Source: JABDMH01 sp965223105
GTDB taxonomy: Bacteria > Bacteroidota > Bacteroidia > Chitinophagales > Saprospiraceae
Assembly (NCBI GenBank): GCA_965223105.1
Contig: OZ244987.1
Coordinates: 2,666,001 to 2,730,000, forward strand
Length of the DNA stretch: 64,000 bases
Reading direction: 5' to 3'
Shown here: positions 16,694-25,473 of the stretch, piece by piece
Layout of the letters: each line of letters starts with the position of its first letter
How positions within the stretch are numbered: position 1 is the stretch's first letter
Program-made: the position numbers and the translations under genes
The notes under the pieces: model-generated
What the model saw: the letters and a program-made list of their open reading frames with translations, nothing else
What the model was told of the DNA's origin: nothing
Databases searched by the model: none

Positions 16694-18022
16694 ATGGCAA
16701 AGAAAGAGATGGCACTTCACTGGAGGATTTTGATAGGAATGTTTTTGGGTGTGGTCATTGGCCTGCTGGCTGCTTTCACCGGCATAAAACAATGGGTTAT
16801 TGATTGGATAAAGCCTTTTGGAACCATTTTCATCAACCTTCTCAAACTGATTGCCATCCCGCTGATCATTGCATCCCTCATTAAAGGAGTAAGTGATCTA
16901 AAAGATATTTCAAAACTATCTAAAATGGGAGGGCGAACCCTAGGCATATATTTGCTCACTACAGTCGTAGCTGTGATATTGGGTCTTCTGATCGTGAATG
17001 TAGTCAGACCGGGAACCTCCATCAATGAACAAACCCGGCAAGAGTTACTTGAGGGATATGCTGGTGAAGCATCAGGTAAGATCGCCATAGCAGAGGCTCA
17101 AAAAGGTAAGGGCCCACTACAACCATTGGTGGATTTAGTTCCGGGAAATATTTTTTCAGCGATGACCGATAACACAAATATGTTGCAGGTGATCTTCTTT
17201 GTCATCTTTTTTGGTATTGGTCTTATCCTCATCGAACCGACGAAGGCAAAGCCATTGACAGATTTTATCGATGGACTCAATGAGGTCATCTTAAAGATGA
17301 TTGACATTATCATGCTGGGTGCCCCTTACGGAGTTTTTGCATTACTAGCTGCTTTGGTGGTAGAGTCTCCAAGCTGGGACTTGTTTCAAGCCCTTTTGTG
17401 GTATGCGTTGTGCGTACTAATAGGGCTTGGCCTTCTTATAACCATCTTTTATCCTACTTTGGCTAAGATTTTCACCGGCTTTTCATACAGTCGTTTTTTC
17501 TCTGGAATCGGACCAGCTCAATTGGTTGCCTTCTCGACCAGCAGTAGTGCTGCTACTCTGCCCGTGACCATGGAACGTGTTCATGAGCATATGGGTGTTG
17601 ACGAGGAAGTAAGCAGCTTTGTCCTTCCCATTGGCGCCACAGTAAATATGGATGGAACGTCTCTATATCAGGGTGTCGCTGCTGTATTCATTGCTCAGGC
17701 TTTTGGCATAGATTTGTCTTTGGGTGCTCAGATTACCATTGTTCTGACGGCAACACTTGCTTCGATTGGTTCTGCCGCAGTTCCCAGTGCAGGTATGATT
17801 ATGTTGGTGATCGTTCTGGGAGCGGTGGGGGTGCCAGAGGCAGGTTTAGCTTTGATTTTTGCAATTGATCGACCACTGGATATGGTTCGTACGATTACCA
17901 ATGTTACTGGAGATGCTACCGTGTCGCTGATGGTTGCTAAAAGCTTGAACAAGCTAGGTGAACCCCATGTCAGGGAGGTCGACGACTTTTACCAGAAGGA
18001 AACCATTCAGCAGGATATATGA
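16694..18022 (+). CDS. Dicarboxylate/amino acid:cation symporter (DAACS, GltP/DctA type)
   Basis: The 442-residue protein has eight or more hydrophobic segments and the family's hallmarks. These are the serine-rich re-entrant loop FSTSSSAATLPVTMERV, the binding motif VNMDGTSLYQGVAAVFIAQAFG, and the C-terminal DRPLDMVRTITNVTGDA. This family imports glutamate, aspartate or C4-dicarboxylates with Na+ or H+ across the inner membrane; substrate choice cannot be read here. The DRPLDMVRT segment, in the place where an arginine often marks acidic amino-acid carriers, is compatible with dicarboxylate-type substrates. Its stop overlaps the next gene's ATG (ATGA), so the two are probably translated together. 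Confidence 0.85.
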   Translation: MAKKEMALHWRILIGMFLGVVIGLLAAFTGIKQWVIDWIKPFGTIFINLLKLIAIPLIIASLIKGVSDLKDISKLSKMGGRTLGIYLLTTVVAVILGLLIVNVVRPGTSINEQTRQELLEGYAGEASGKIAIAEAQKGKGPLQPLVDLVPGNIFSAMTDNTNMLQVIFFVIFFGIGLILIEPTKAKPLTDFIDGLNEVILKMIDIIMLGAPYGVFALLAALVVESPSWDLFQALLWYALCVLIGLGLLITIFYPTLAKIFTGFSYSRFFSGIGPAQLVAFSTSSSAATLPVTMERVHEHMGVDEEVSSFVLPIGATVNMDGTSLYQGVAAVFIAQAFGIDLSLGAQITIVLTATLASIGSAAVPSAGMIMLVIVLGAVGVPEAGLALIFAIDRPLDMVRTITNVTGDATVSLMVAKSLNKLGEPHVREVDDFYQKETIQQDI

Positions 18023-18549
18023 AGGAAGAAATTTTAGGAATCGGTTCACGAGTGAATCACCCAGCTTATGGAGAAGGAGTGATCATCAGAGTTCATAAGG
18101 CTGCCTACGAAGTCTGTTTCATGAAATTTGGAGTTAAACAAGTAGGCAAGAGTTACGACCAGTGGGAGATTATCGAGGCTTTACCTTTAGACGAGATTAT
18201 GACCTTTACCGAGGCCGAAAAGTCTTTGATGCGAATTCTATCGGCCTATTCGGATATCAGCCAGACGGTCGAACTGGGAGATAAGTGGAAAGATGGATTG
18301 ATGATACTTAAACCAGGCGATGAAGACGTTCGATCAAAAGAAATACCCATTGAGACTTTTTTCCACAAAGTGGTGATGGTAAGAGACCGACTAAGGGTAA
18401 TGGAACAGCGTATCAACAGCAGCAAATTGAGCGATGAAGAAAAGGTCAATCTCCAGCAATATATAACCAGGATTTATGGGAGTCTGACCACCTTCAACGT
18501 GCTCTTCAAGCAAAAGAAGGATCATTTTGTAGGAGAAAAATCAGGCTAG
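18019..18549 (+). CDS. Conserved small protein with SH3-like N-terminus, coupled to the symporter
   Basis: The 176-residue protein begins with a beta-rich stretch, ILGIGSRVNHPAYGEGVIIRVHKAAYEVCFMKFG. This resembles the small SH3-like modules seen at the ends of some helicases and in DUF3553-type proteins (GxxVxHPxYGxGxV). The remainder (about 60-176) is mostly helical and charged, with no recognised enzyme motif. The start codon overlaps the stop of the transporter gene by four bases, and its stop abuts the following lipoprotein gene, so it lies in a three-gene run. It is probably cytoplasmic. I cannot assign a role; a nucleic-acid or protein-binding adaptor is only a guess from the fold hint. 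Confidence 0.55.
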   Translation: MKEEILGIGSRVNHPAYGEGVIIRVHKAAYEVCFMKFGVKQVGKSYDQWEIIEALPLDEIMTFTEAEKSLMRILSAYSDISQTVELGDKWKDGLMILKPGDEDVRSKEIPIETFFHKVVMVRDRLRVMEQRINSSKLSDEEKVNLQQYITRIYGSLTTFNVLFKQKKDHFVGEKSG

Positions 18550-18573
18550 GTGTCTCTAAAAATTGGTTCGAGA

Positions 18574-19905
18574 ATGAGGCTTAGTCCATTGATCACCTCC
18601 ATTATTTGTATACAGATCTTGTGGATGGGTTGCTTTGAAATGCCAAACCCATACCGTCAAATACCGCCTGGTCCATGGAGAGGTGTCTTAAAATTGGATC
18701 CGGAAAAAGCATTAATCGATCAACTGCCCCGTGAAACCGGTGTCAACGATATCTTAGACTTCGAAGAGGTCACCGAAGGCGATTTACCCTTTAACTTTGA
18801 TGTCGTTTACACCGACGACACGACCTTTCACATAATCATACGCAACGCTGATGAAGAGATCATACTGCGTGATTACGTAATCAGGCCGGACCGAGCGACA
18901 CAAAAAGACACCATTCTGATCCCATTTTCGCCATATGATTCTTATTTCGAGGTCATTGCAGAAGGTAATGTTTTAGAGGGAAAATGGATTGTTCCAAGCC
19001 GAGGAAACTACCAGATTCATTTTGTGGCGCACCATGGCAAAGACTACAGGTTTACCCAACTAAGAAAACCACCCCTAATAGACGTTACGGGCAGATGGAA
19101 GGTTCTCTTCGGTCTTGAAACCGATGATCCCTTTCCTGCCATAGGAGAATTTCGACAGCAAGGAAACTATCTTGAGGGTACTTTCCTGACTGAAACGGGA
19201 GACTATCGATATCTTGAAGGAACAGTACAAGCGGACAAAATTTATCTTTCGTGTTTTGATGGCTCTCATATGTTCTTGTTTGAAGCAAAAGTTCAACCAG
19301 ACAGTTCTCTCAGCGGCATATTTTGGAGTGGTATTCACTTTATTACCAGCTGGAATGCAGTTCGCAATGAGACATTTACCTTGACGGATAGGGATTCTTT
19401 ATCAACTGTAAAGAATGAAGAGGACAATAGACTATCTTTTACGTTTCCGGATGAACGGGGAAATATGATCTCACTGGATGATCCGGTTTTTGAAGGTAAG
19501 CCTAAGATCATTCAGATCTTAGGAACCTGGTGTCCCAATTGCTTGGATGAGACAAAGTTCTTGCTAAATTTCCTGGATACTTCGAAGATCGATGTCCCGG
19601 TCATCGGTTTGGCTTTTGAACGACACCGGGATCCCATTAGAGCCAAGGAAGCAATACGCCACTATCGGGATAGGCTTAATATTCCCTATCCCATCTTGCA
19701 TGCTGGCCTATCTGATAAAGAGGAAGCATCCAGAAAATTACCCATTATTGACGAAATCATTTCTTATCCTACACTGTTATTCCTCAACAGGGAAAATGAG
19801 ATCGTAAAAATACATACCGGATTCTCAGGTCCTGCCACTTCGGAATACGGTGAATTTATGAAGGGGTTTACGACAGTTGTTCATCAGCTTACAGAAGATA
19901 AATGA
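18574..19905 (+). CDS. TlpA-family thioredoxin lipoprotein
   Basis: I chose the ATG at 18574 rather than a GTG at 18550 because it gives a proper lipoprotein signal: MRLSPLITSIICIQILWMGC, lipobox at Cys20. The 443-residue protein has a long beta-rich region (about 40-285) and then a C-terminal thioredoxin fold with an intact WCPNC active site. A cis-proline region (SYPTLLFLNRENEI) follows. It should act as a membrane-anchored thiol-disulfide reductant in the periplasm. It is the third gene in a close run behind the symporter, although a shared function is not evident. Confidence 0.8.
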   Translation: MRLSPLITSIICIQILWMGCFEMPNPYRQIPPGPWRGVLKLDPEKALIDQLPRETGVNDILDFEEVTEGDLPFNFDVVYTDDTTFHIIIRNADEEIILRDYVIRPDRATQKDTILIPFSPYDSYFEVIAEGNVLEGKWIVPSRGNYQIHFVAHHGKDYRFTQLRKPPLIDVTGRWKVLFGLETDDPFPAIGEFRQQGNYLEGTFLTETGDYRYLEGTVQADKIYLSCFDGSHMFLFEAKVQPDSSLSGIFWSGIHFITSWNAVRNETFTLTDRDSLSTVKNEEDNRLSFTFPDERGNMISLDDPVFEGKPKIIQILGTWCPNCLDETKFLLNFLDTSKIDVPVIGLAFERHRDPIRAKEAIRHYRDRLNIPYPILHAGLSDKEEASRKLPIIDEIISYPTLLFLNRENEIVKIHTGFSGPATSEYGEFMKGFTTVVHQLTEDK

Positions 19906-20005
19906 CGTGTCATTCAAACTTTCATAAGGTAAGTCCTCCCGATTTTTATTAGGAATCAATATAGATAAGTGAGATTCTTTTTGTGAATACTGATTATAAG
20001 ACATT

Positions 20006-21274
20006 ATGAAAAAGTATATACTGCCGATCATTTGTAGCACATTTTTGACCCCCAACATCTTTGGTCAACAAGAACCGAATTATGACGAATCAAGGGTTCC
20101 TTCTTTTGAACTTCCTCCACTTTTGATCGATGAGCAGGGCAATCAAGTAACTTCCGAAGAAGATTGGCAGTCCAGAAGACAAGAACTTCTTCAACTGATG
20201 ACGAATCATATGTACGGATATTTTCCTGACTCGGGCATCGATGTTGAATTTATACTGACTGGAGACCAGCTGATTCAAAATGATCAAGTCCGACGTAAAC
20301 AAGTGACCCTCCAAGCAAGTAATGGTCAAGAACAAGTTGACATGCATCTTTTGGTCTACCTGCCTGCCAACATGAAACAGGCTGTTCCAGTTTTTTTAGG
20401 TTTAAATTTTTATGGTAACCACACCATTCATAGCGATGAAGGCATTATCATTCCTAGATCCTGGTCAAGAAACAATGAAGAATTTGGCATTTCTAATAAT
20501 CGTCCTTCTGCTGCGAGTCGTGGAGTACGTGCCAGCCGATGGCCGGTAGAAATGATTTTGTCAGAAGGTTTTGGATTAGCGACCATGTATTACGGCGATA
20601 TCGATCCCGACTTCGATGATGGTTTTGAAAATGGAGTGCACCGTCTGATTTTCAATAGGGATCTTCATCAAGAACAATTGAGTTCGATTAGTGCCTGGTC
20701 ATGGGGTCTGAGTCAGGCGTTGGATTTTTTTCACCAGGATCCCACCATTAATCACGAGCAGATCGTTGTCATTGGTCATTCTCGATTGGGGAAAACTTCT
20801 CTATGGGCTGGAGCAACCGATGAACGTTTTGCTATCGTAATTTCGAATGACTCGGGATGCGGTGGAGCTGCTCTATCACGAAGAGAATTTGGAGAGACGG
20901 TGAATCGCATCAATCATTCATTTCCTCATTGGTTTAATGAACCATTCAATAAGTACAACCAAAATGTTAATCAGTTACCCTTTGATCAGCACAGCCTTTT
21001 GGCCTTGATCGCTCCAAGGCCATTGTACATTGCGTCTGCTTCCGAAGACTTATGGGCTGATCCCAAGGGAGAGTTTCTATCTGCTCGTGAAGCCAGCGTT
21101 GTTTATGCATTGATGGGTAGATCTGGGCTGGCCGGTTTAGCGATGCCTGAAATAGATCAACCCCTAGTGGAAAACCATGTCGCCTATCATGTCCGCTCTG
21201 GCAAACACGACATTACTTCGTTTGACTGGCAGCAATATCTGAGCTTTGCCAAACGGCATTTTCAAGAGAACTGA
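20006..21274 (+). CDS. CE15-type glucuronoyl esterase/alpha-beta hydrolase, exported
   Basis: The 422-residue protein has a signal peptide (cut near FGQ, residue 21) and an alpha/beta hydrolase fold. The nucleophile motif is GHSRLGKTSLW with Ser259, the signature of carbohydrate esterase family 15. SGCGGAALSRREFGE follows, then APRPLYIASASEDLWADPKGE and the catalytic His401 in SGKHDIT. CE15 enzymes cleave ester links between glucuronic acid and alcohols in lignin-carbohydrate complexes or alginate-like material. Bacterial members vary in substrate, so the exact ester is unknown. The next same-strand gene is a PQQ dehydrogenase 100 bp away, suggesting a plant- or algal-polysaccharide catabolic setting. 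Confidence 0.75.
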   Translation: MKKYILPIICSTFLTPNIFGQQEPNYDESRVPSFELPPLLIDEQGNQVTSEEDWQSRRQELLQLMTNHMYGYFPDSGIDVEFILTGDQLIQNDQVRRKQVTLQASNGQEQVDMHLLVYLPANMKQAVPVFLGLNFYGNHTIHSDEGIIIPRSWSRNNEEFGISNNRPSAASRGVRASRWPVEMILSEGFGLATMYYGDIDPDFDDGFENGVHRLIFNRDLHQEQLSSISAWSWGLSQALDFFHQDPTINHEQIVVIGHSRLGKTSLWAGATDERFAIVISNDSGCGGAALSRREFGETVNRINHSFPHWFNEPFNKYNQNVNQLPFDQHSLLALIAPRPLYIASASEDLWADPKGEFLSAREASVVYALMGRSGLAGLAMPEIDQPLVENHVAYHVRSGKHDITSFDWQQYLSFAKRHFQEN

Positions 21275-21374
21275 ATTATGTTTCTTTGACTGGAATTTTT
21301 GGGCTGCATATGTCATCCGAAACTAAACCAGTGGATGATCAGACCGGTTATTATCCTCATTCAGATTGTTAGCT

Positions 21375-23510
21375 ATGGGGAAGTACATCATGAGCATGCC
21401 CATCGGCATATGCAACATCTTATTGCTCATTTATGGCTGTAGAATAGATTCACTGCCGAACGCCGGCGATTGGCCAGTGTACAAAGGAAATCCAGCAAGT
21501 ACGAGTTACTCTAGCCTGGACGATATCAACCTTGCCAATGTTGGACGATTGGAACTAAGGTGGCAGTACAAATTCCAGGATGTTCCGGCGGGTCGCACCT
21601 ATGGAAAGTACGAATGTAATTCCATTATCGTCAATCAGGTCCTGTATGCTACTTCTTCAAGGAGTTGGCTTTACGCCCTTGATGCATGCAACGGATCGGA
21701 GATCTGGTCGTTTGATCCGTTTGACGGCGCTCGGGGGGGTGGGATGAAGAGAGGAGTTGCTTACTGGCGAGATAAAAATGATGAGCGCATCCTATTCACG
21801 GCTGGCCATCATCTCCTGGCAGTTAATGCCAAAGACGGTACTTTGATTTCCACCTTTGGAAATGATGGAAGAATAAATCTGAACGAGGGGTTGGGGGTGG
21901 ATCCTCATTCTGTTTGGGTAAAACCGACCTCTCCAGGCATCATCTACGATGATTTAATCATCATGGGTTCTGAGGTGTCAGAGTCCCATGATGCCGCTCC
22001 TGGGCACCTGAGGGCTTATGATGTAAGAAACGGCGAGTTGAGGTGGATTTTCCATACCATTCCACATCCCGGTGAATTGGGATACGAAACCTGGCCAGAG
22101 GATGCCTGGACGTATGCCGGTGGGGCTAACAATTGGGGCGGGATGAGTCTTGATGTCGATCGTGGCATTGTATATGCACCCCTTGGTTCTCCCACTTATG
22201 ATTTCTATGGAGCTGATCGAAAGGGAAAAAACCTGTTCGGAAACAGTATTGTTGCTCTGGATGCGAAAACTGGTTCTTTACTGTGGTATTTTCAGACCGT
22301 CCATCATGACTTGTGGGACTATGATTTACCTGCACCACCATCCCTAGCGTCCATTCACCGGGATAACCAAGAAATACCAGTAGTGAGTTTGGTCACGAAA
22401 ACAGGATTTCTGTACATCTTCCATCGAGAAACAGGTGAACCAATTTATCCTGTCAGAGAGATACCAGTACCCAGTAGTCGAGTTCCAGGCGAAGAAGCCT
22501 GGCCTACACAACCAATGCCTCTCAAACCTTTTCCTTTTACCCGTCAACAAATGACGGAAGAGGACTTACCTGGTTTTTCGGAGCTTGTGCGTCAGGCGGT
22601 GAGAAGCCGATGGGAGGAATTGCGCTTTGAAGGACTTTTTACACCGCCAGATACACAGAATGTGCTCATGATACCTGGGACTCGCGGTGGTGCCGAATGG
22701 GGTGGATCGGCTATTGATCCAGAGACGTCTGTACTTTATGTGAATTCAAATGAATCTCCTGAGATCATGACTTTGCATGGGCGGGGATCCAATGTAATGA
22801 CTGAAGAACAAACCTTGTATGATCGAGGAGCCAAATATTACATAGATTACTGTGCGATTTGTCATGGAGGAAACCGGAAGGGACAACCACCCTTGCATCC
22901 ATCGCTTGTTGAGATTGAGCTGCGAATGACCACAGAGGAAATTAGCGAGAGGATCCGGTTTGGAGCCGGTCGAATGCCGGCCCATGATCATCTGACCCCA
23001 ATTCAGATCGAGGCTTTGATCGCTTTTCTTACAGGTCAGGAGGATGCGAGTGCAACAAGAGTTCAACAGGGGGGTTATGAGAATGCGGGATATCGAAATA
23101 TTACCGCTTACAGTTTCTTCAGAGATCCAGACGGTTATCCGGCCATCAAACCTCCATGGGGCACCCTCAATGCCATCGACCTGGAGACTGGCGACTATCG
23201 ATGGAGAATACCGCTAGGAAATTATAGGGAGAGGCAAAAGCCAGGAGCTCAAGAAACAGGAACGGAAAATTGGGGAGGTCCAATTGTAACCGGTGGAGGA
23301 CTACTCTTTATTGGAGCGACCAAAGATCAAAAGTTTCGTGCTTTCGACAAGAACACGGGTGTAAAAGTTTGGGAGATCTCCTTGCCGGGAAGTGGATTTG
23401 CAACACCCTCCACCTATCTGTGTGACAGGGATCAGCTGGTGGTGATTGCAGTTTCGGGCACAGAAGAGGATCCAGGTGGATCCCTTATGGCATTTGGGTT
23501 ACCCCAATAA
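21375..23510 (+). CDS. PQQ-dependent dehydrogenase with inserted cytochrome c domain, lipoprotein
   Basis: From the ATG at 21375 the protein has 711 residues. I prefer it to the TTG at 21366 because it gives a normal lipoprotein signal ending LLLIYGC (Cys22). Most of the chain is a PQQ beta-propeller: LDACNGSEIWSFDPFDG, NWGGMSLDVDRGIVYAPLGSPTYDFYGADR, LWYFQTVHHDLWDYD, GGAEWGGSAIDPE. A haem c domain is inserted late: Cys493-x-x-Cys496-His497 in CAICHGG. It is followed by a last propeller section (GTLNAIDLETGDYRWRIPLG). It would oxidise a sugar or alcohol at the cell envelope and pass electrons through its haem. The substrate is unknown; glucose-like is the usual annotation. PQQ synthesis genes are not seen here. 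Confidence 0.8.
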   Translation: MGKYIMSMPIGICNILLLIYGCRIDSLPNAGDWPVYKGNPASTSYSSLDDINLANVGRLELRWQYKFQDVPAGRTYGKYECNSIIVNQVLYATSSRSWLYALDACNGSEIWSFDPFDGARGGGMKRGVAYWRDKNDERILFTAGHHLLAVNAKDGTLISTFGNDGRINLNEGLGVDPHSVWVKPTSPGIIYDDLIIMGSEVSESHDAAPGHLRAYDVRNGELRWIFHTIPHPGELGYETWPEDAWTYAGGANNWGGMSLDVDRGIVYAPLGSPTYDFYGADRKGKNLFGNSIVALDAKTGSLLWYFQTVHHDLWDYDLPAPPSLASIHRDNQEIPVVSLVTKTGFLYIFHRETGEPIYPVREIPVPSSRVPGEEAWPTQPMPLKPFPFTRQQMTEEDLPGFSELVRQAVRSRWEELRFEGLFTPPDTQNVLMIPGTRGGAEWGGSAIDPETSVLYVNSNESPEIMTLHGRGSNVMTEEQTLYDRGAKYYIDYCAICHGGNRKGQPPLHPSLVEIELRMTTEEISERIRFGAGRMPAHDHLTPIQIEALIAFLTGQEDASATRVQQGGYENAGYRNITAYSFFRDPDGYPAIKPPWGTLNAIDLETGDYRWRIPLGNYRERQKPGAQETGTENWGGPIVTGGGLLFIGATKDQKFRAFDKNTGVKVWEISLPGSGFATPSTYLCDRDQLVVIAVSGTEEDPGGSLMAFGLPQ

Positions 23511-23556
23511 AGACACTTTAGGTACCTTCAGTTTTATTTGCGCATCGATTTAAATT

Positions 23557-24336
23557 ATGAATGACACAATTATAGGAAAGGTTGCGATTGTAACTGGAGC
23601 CGGATCGGGCATTGGATTTGAAATCGCTCACCAATTGGTGGAAAAAGGAGTTAAGGTGATTTTGAACGATATTGACGAGGGGCTGGCCGTTTCTTCTGCT
23701 TTGCAAATTGGGGAGGAAAACTGTTTGGCATTCCCCGGAGATGCGGGAAAACCTGATTTTATCGCGTCAATGGTTGAAGCAGCTGTAGAAAATTTTGGCT
23801 CGCTTGATATCTGCATTGCCAATGCCGGTATTACATCTTATGGAGAATTCCTTAAAACCACACCTGAGCAATTTGACCAATTGCTGAATCTAAACCTTCG
23901 TGGAACCTATTTTTTAGCCCAGGCAGGTGCCCGGCAAATGATAGAGCAAGCGAGTGGTGGTAAGATATTGCTGATGTCTTCGGTGACGGGTATTCTCGCC
24001 CATAACTACTTGGCAGCGTACAGCATGACCAAAGCCGCCATTACCATGTTGGGCAAATCTCTGGTCATTGAACTTTCACCCTACAATATAAGTGTCAATG
24101 TTATTGCCCCGGGAGCGGTGAGTACAGAACGCACCTTAGCTAAAGATCCCAATTATGCCCAAAAGTATGCCCAGTACATTCCAACCTCGCGTGTAGCAAC
24201 CCCTCATGATATTGCTTCAACTACCCTCTTCCTATTATCTCCGGCCGCCAGGCAAATCAATGGTCAGACCATTGTCGTGGATGGAGGTATTACCAGTCTT
24301 TGCGCCGTTCCTAAAGATTTGGAGGAACCAGATTAA
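23557..24336 (+). CDS. SDR family NAD(P)-dependent oxidoreductase
   Basis: This is a classical 259-residue SDR. It has TGAGSGIG at 13-20, Asp38 at the end of strand 2 (pointing to NAD rather than NADP), NAG at 89-91, and the active-site Ser142, Tyr155 and Lys159 (YSMTKAA). The C-terminus has a normal VVDGG motif. The substrate is unknown; the closest pattern is the 3-oxoacyl-ACP reductase/glucose 1-dehydrogenase-like group. It lies 46 bp after the PQQ dehydrogenase on the same strand, so co-transcription is plausible. It is followed by the repeat-rich gap 24337-24855. Confidence 0.8.
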   Translation: MNDTIIGKVAIVTGAGSGIGFEIAHQLVEKGVKVILNDIDEGLAVSSALQIGEENCLAFPGDAGKPDFIASMVEAAVENFGSLDICIANAGITSYGEFLKTTPEQFDQLLNLNLRGTYFLAQAGARQMIEQASGGKILLMSSVTGILAHNYLAAYSMTKAAITMLGKSLVIELSPYNISVNVIAPGAVSTERTLAKDPNYAQKYAQYIPTSRVATPHDIASTTLFLLSPAARQINGQTIVVDGGITSLCAVPKDLEEPD

Positions 24337-24408
24337 TGATCCTGACCTCAGGTCAACCGATAAATTAGCTGTGGTTCGTGGATAAAATCCACGCAGACAC
24401 CATAAAGT

Positions 24409-24613
24409 CTAGTGCTTCATTCAAAAAATATCTAACATTATTGGCATGCTACTTTCCTACATCTCTTCATCGTCTAAAGCCTCACATAGTTACGGCTTAT
24501 GCTCACCTGCCCGACTGAAGTCATTCCCGTCCGGGCAGGTGGGGTTTCGCCTCGTCGATCTGTCAAAAACTAGCTGCCCCTCTAATATCATATACTTCTT
24601 GATGAAGCACTAG
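24409..24613 (-). mobile_element. MITE-like element, copy A (inverted relative to copies B and C)
   Basis: This 205-bp element begins CTAGTGCTTCATTCAA and ends TTGATGAAGCACTAG. The ends are inverted repeats, 12 bases perfect and then about 10 more with one gap and two mismatches. It holds a perfect 10-bp stem, CACCTGCCCG at 24504-24513 pairing with CGGGCAGGTG at 24532-24541. Its reverse complement aligns with 42233-42423 and 58083-58301, including a roughly 70-base block with fewer than ten differences from copy B. It contains no ORF, so it would need a transposase in trans. It shares its right-hand CTAG with the next element. Confidence 0.75.
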
Positions 24614-24859
24614 TGAGGCTGCTCCGGAAAGTGCCATCTTCATAGAATGAGCCTATTTTGGATGAGATTTTCACTTTTTCGAGATTATCGAGCGATCTCC
24701 GACCGAAGGAAGGAGGAAAGGTGCGGTGCACCTTTCAGCGAAGATAACCGCGTACAGCGGGTGAGCAGCATGCCTGAGTATCAGCCGATTGAGAAAAATG
24801 GAAAGATCGCCAAAAGAGCGATTTTTGATTTGGCAACCTTTTCGGAGCATCCTCACTAG
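24610..24859. mobile_element. Second inverted-repeat element, distinct from copy A, sharing a CTAG boundary
   Basis: This 250-bp stretch is bounded by 22-bp inverted repeats, CTAGTGAGGCTGCTCCGGAA at the left and the complement of CTAGTGAGGATGCTCCGAAA at the right, with 20 of 22 matching. It contains a perfect 9-bp hairpin with a 3-nt loop (24716-24736, GAAAGGTGC/GCACCTTTC), an ACCGC/GCGGGT hairpin near 24746, and an ATCGC/GCGAT hairpin followed by TTTTGATTT near 24806-24830. It has no coding capacity. Its right end supplies the stop codon of the lysE-type gene. I see no second copy here, so mobility is inferred from the ends only. Confidence 0.55.
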
Positions 24860-25473
24860 TAGTAGTAAATCCGAACCAACTGAATGGTCGCAAGCGAAAT
24901 GAAAACCACACCCAAAAACTTATTCGTATATCTGGTTATTCTTTCAAGTTTGGTGACAATGAATCTCCCGAGGTAGACATATCCTATAAAGACGAGTGTC
25001 GCTCCCAGGGCAGATCCAAATGCCAATAATACAATGTTGGTAAATTTGTCAAAATGGTATCCGAGACTACGTAGCCAAAGTCCTAAAAAAATCCAGGTCG
25101 GGATGATCAACATGTTCATACCAGCAATAGCTAGTCCATATCCGAAATGCTTGCGGTTACTTCCACTATCCGTCTGTTTGACCAATTTGGGACTCTTCAA
25201 CAGATAGTGGATGCCCAAAACCAAAAATACCGTAACGGCTATCCATTGAATTGATCTACCGATTGTAGCATTCTTAGCGATGGTATCAATGAAGAAGATG
25301 GCAACAAAAGTATAAATTAACTCTGTGGTACCTGCACCGAAGGCGGTGATGACTCCAGGCCTGAATCCTCGTTTTATTGTCCGTTCGGCCACTGCTAAGT
25401 TGATGAGACCTGGGGTTAGTGCTCCCAACGCACTAAACAAGATGCCGAATCCAAGAAAGAAGAGTGTTGTCAT
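24856..25473 (-). CDS. LysE/RhtB-family amino-acid exporter-like membrane protein
   Basis: I take the ATG at 25473 (205 residues). The longer reading adds 23 non-hydrophobic residues that do not fit the family, and the new start gives the usual short N-terminus before the first helix (MTTLFFLGFGILFSALGALTPGLINLAVA). Five to six hydrophobic segments and the PGLINLAVAERTIKRGFRPGV region fit LysE-type exporters. Substrate is not predictable. The stop codon lies inside the terminal repeat of the element 24610-24859, so the tail (VRIYYY) may have been altered by that insertion. Confidence 0.7.
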   Translation of the reverse strand: MTTLFFLGFGILFSALGALTPGLINLAVAERTIKRGFRPGVITAFGAGTTELIYTFVAIFFIDTIAKNATIGRSIQWIAVTVFLVLGIHYLLKSPKLVKQTDSGSNRKHFGYGLAIAGMNMLIIPTWIFLGLWLRSLGYHFDKFTNIVLLAFGSALGATLVFIGYVYLGRFIVTKLERITRYTNKFLGVVFISLATIQLVRIYYY

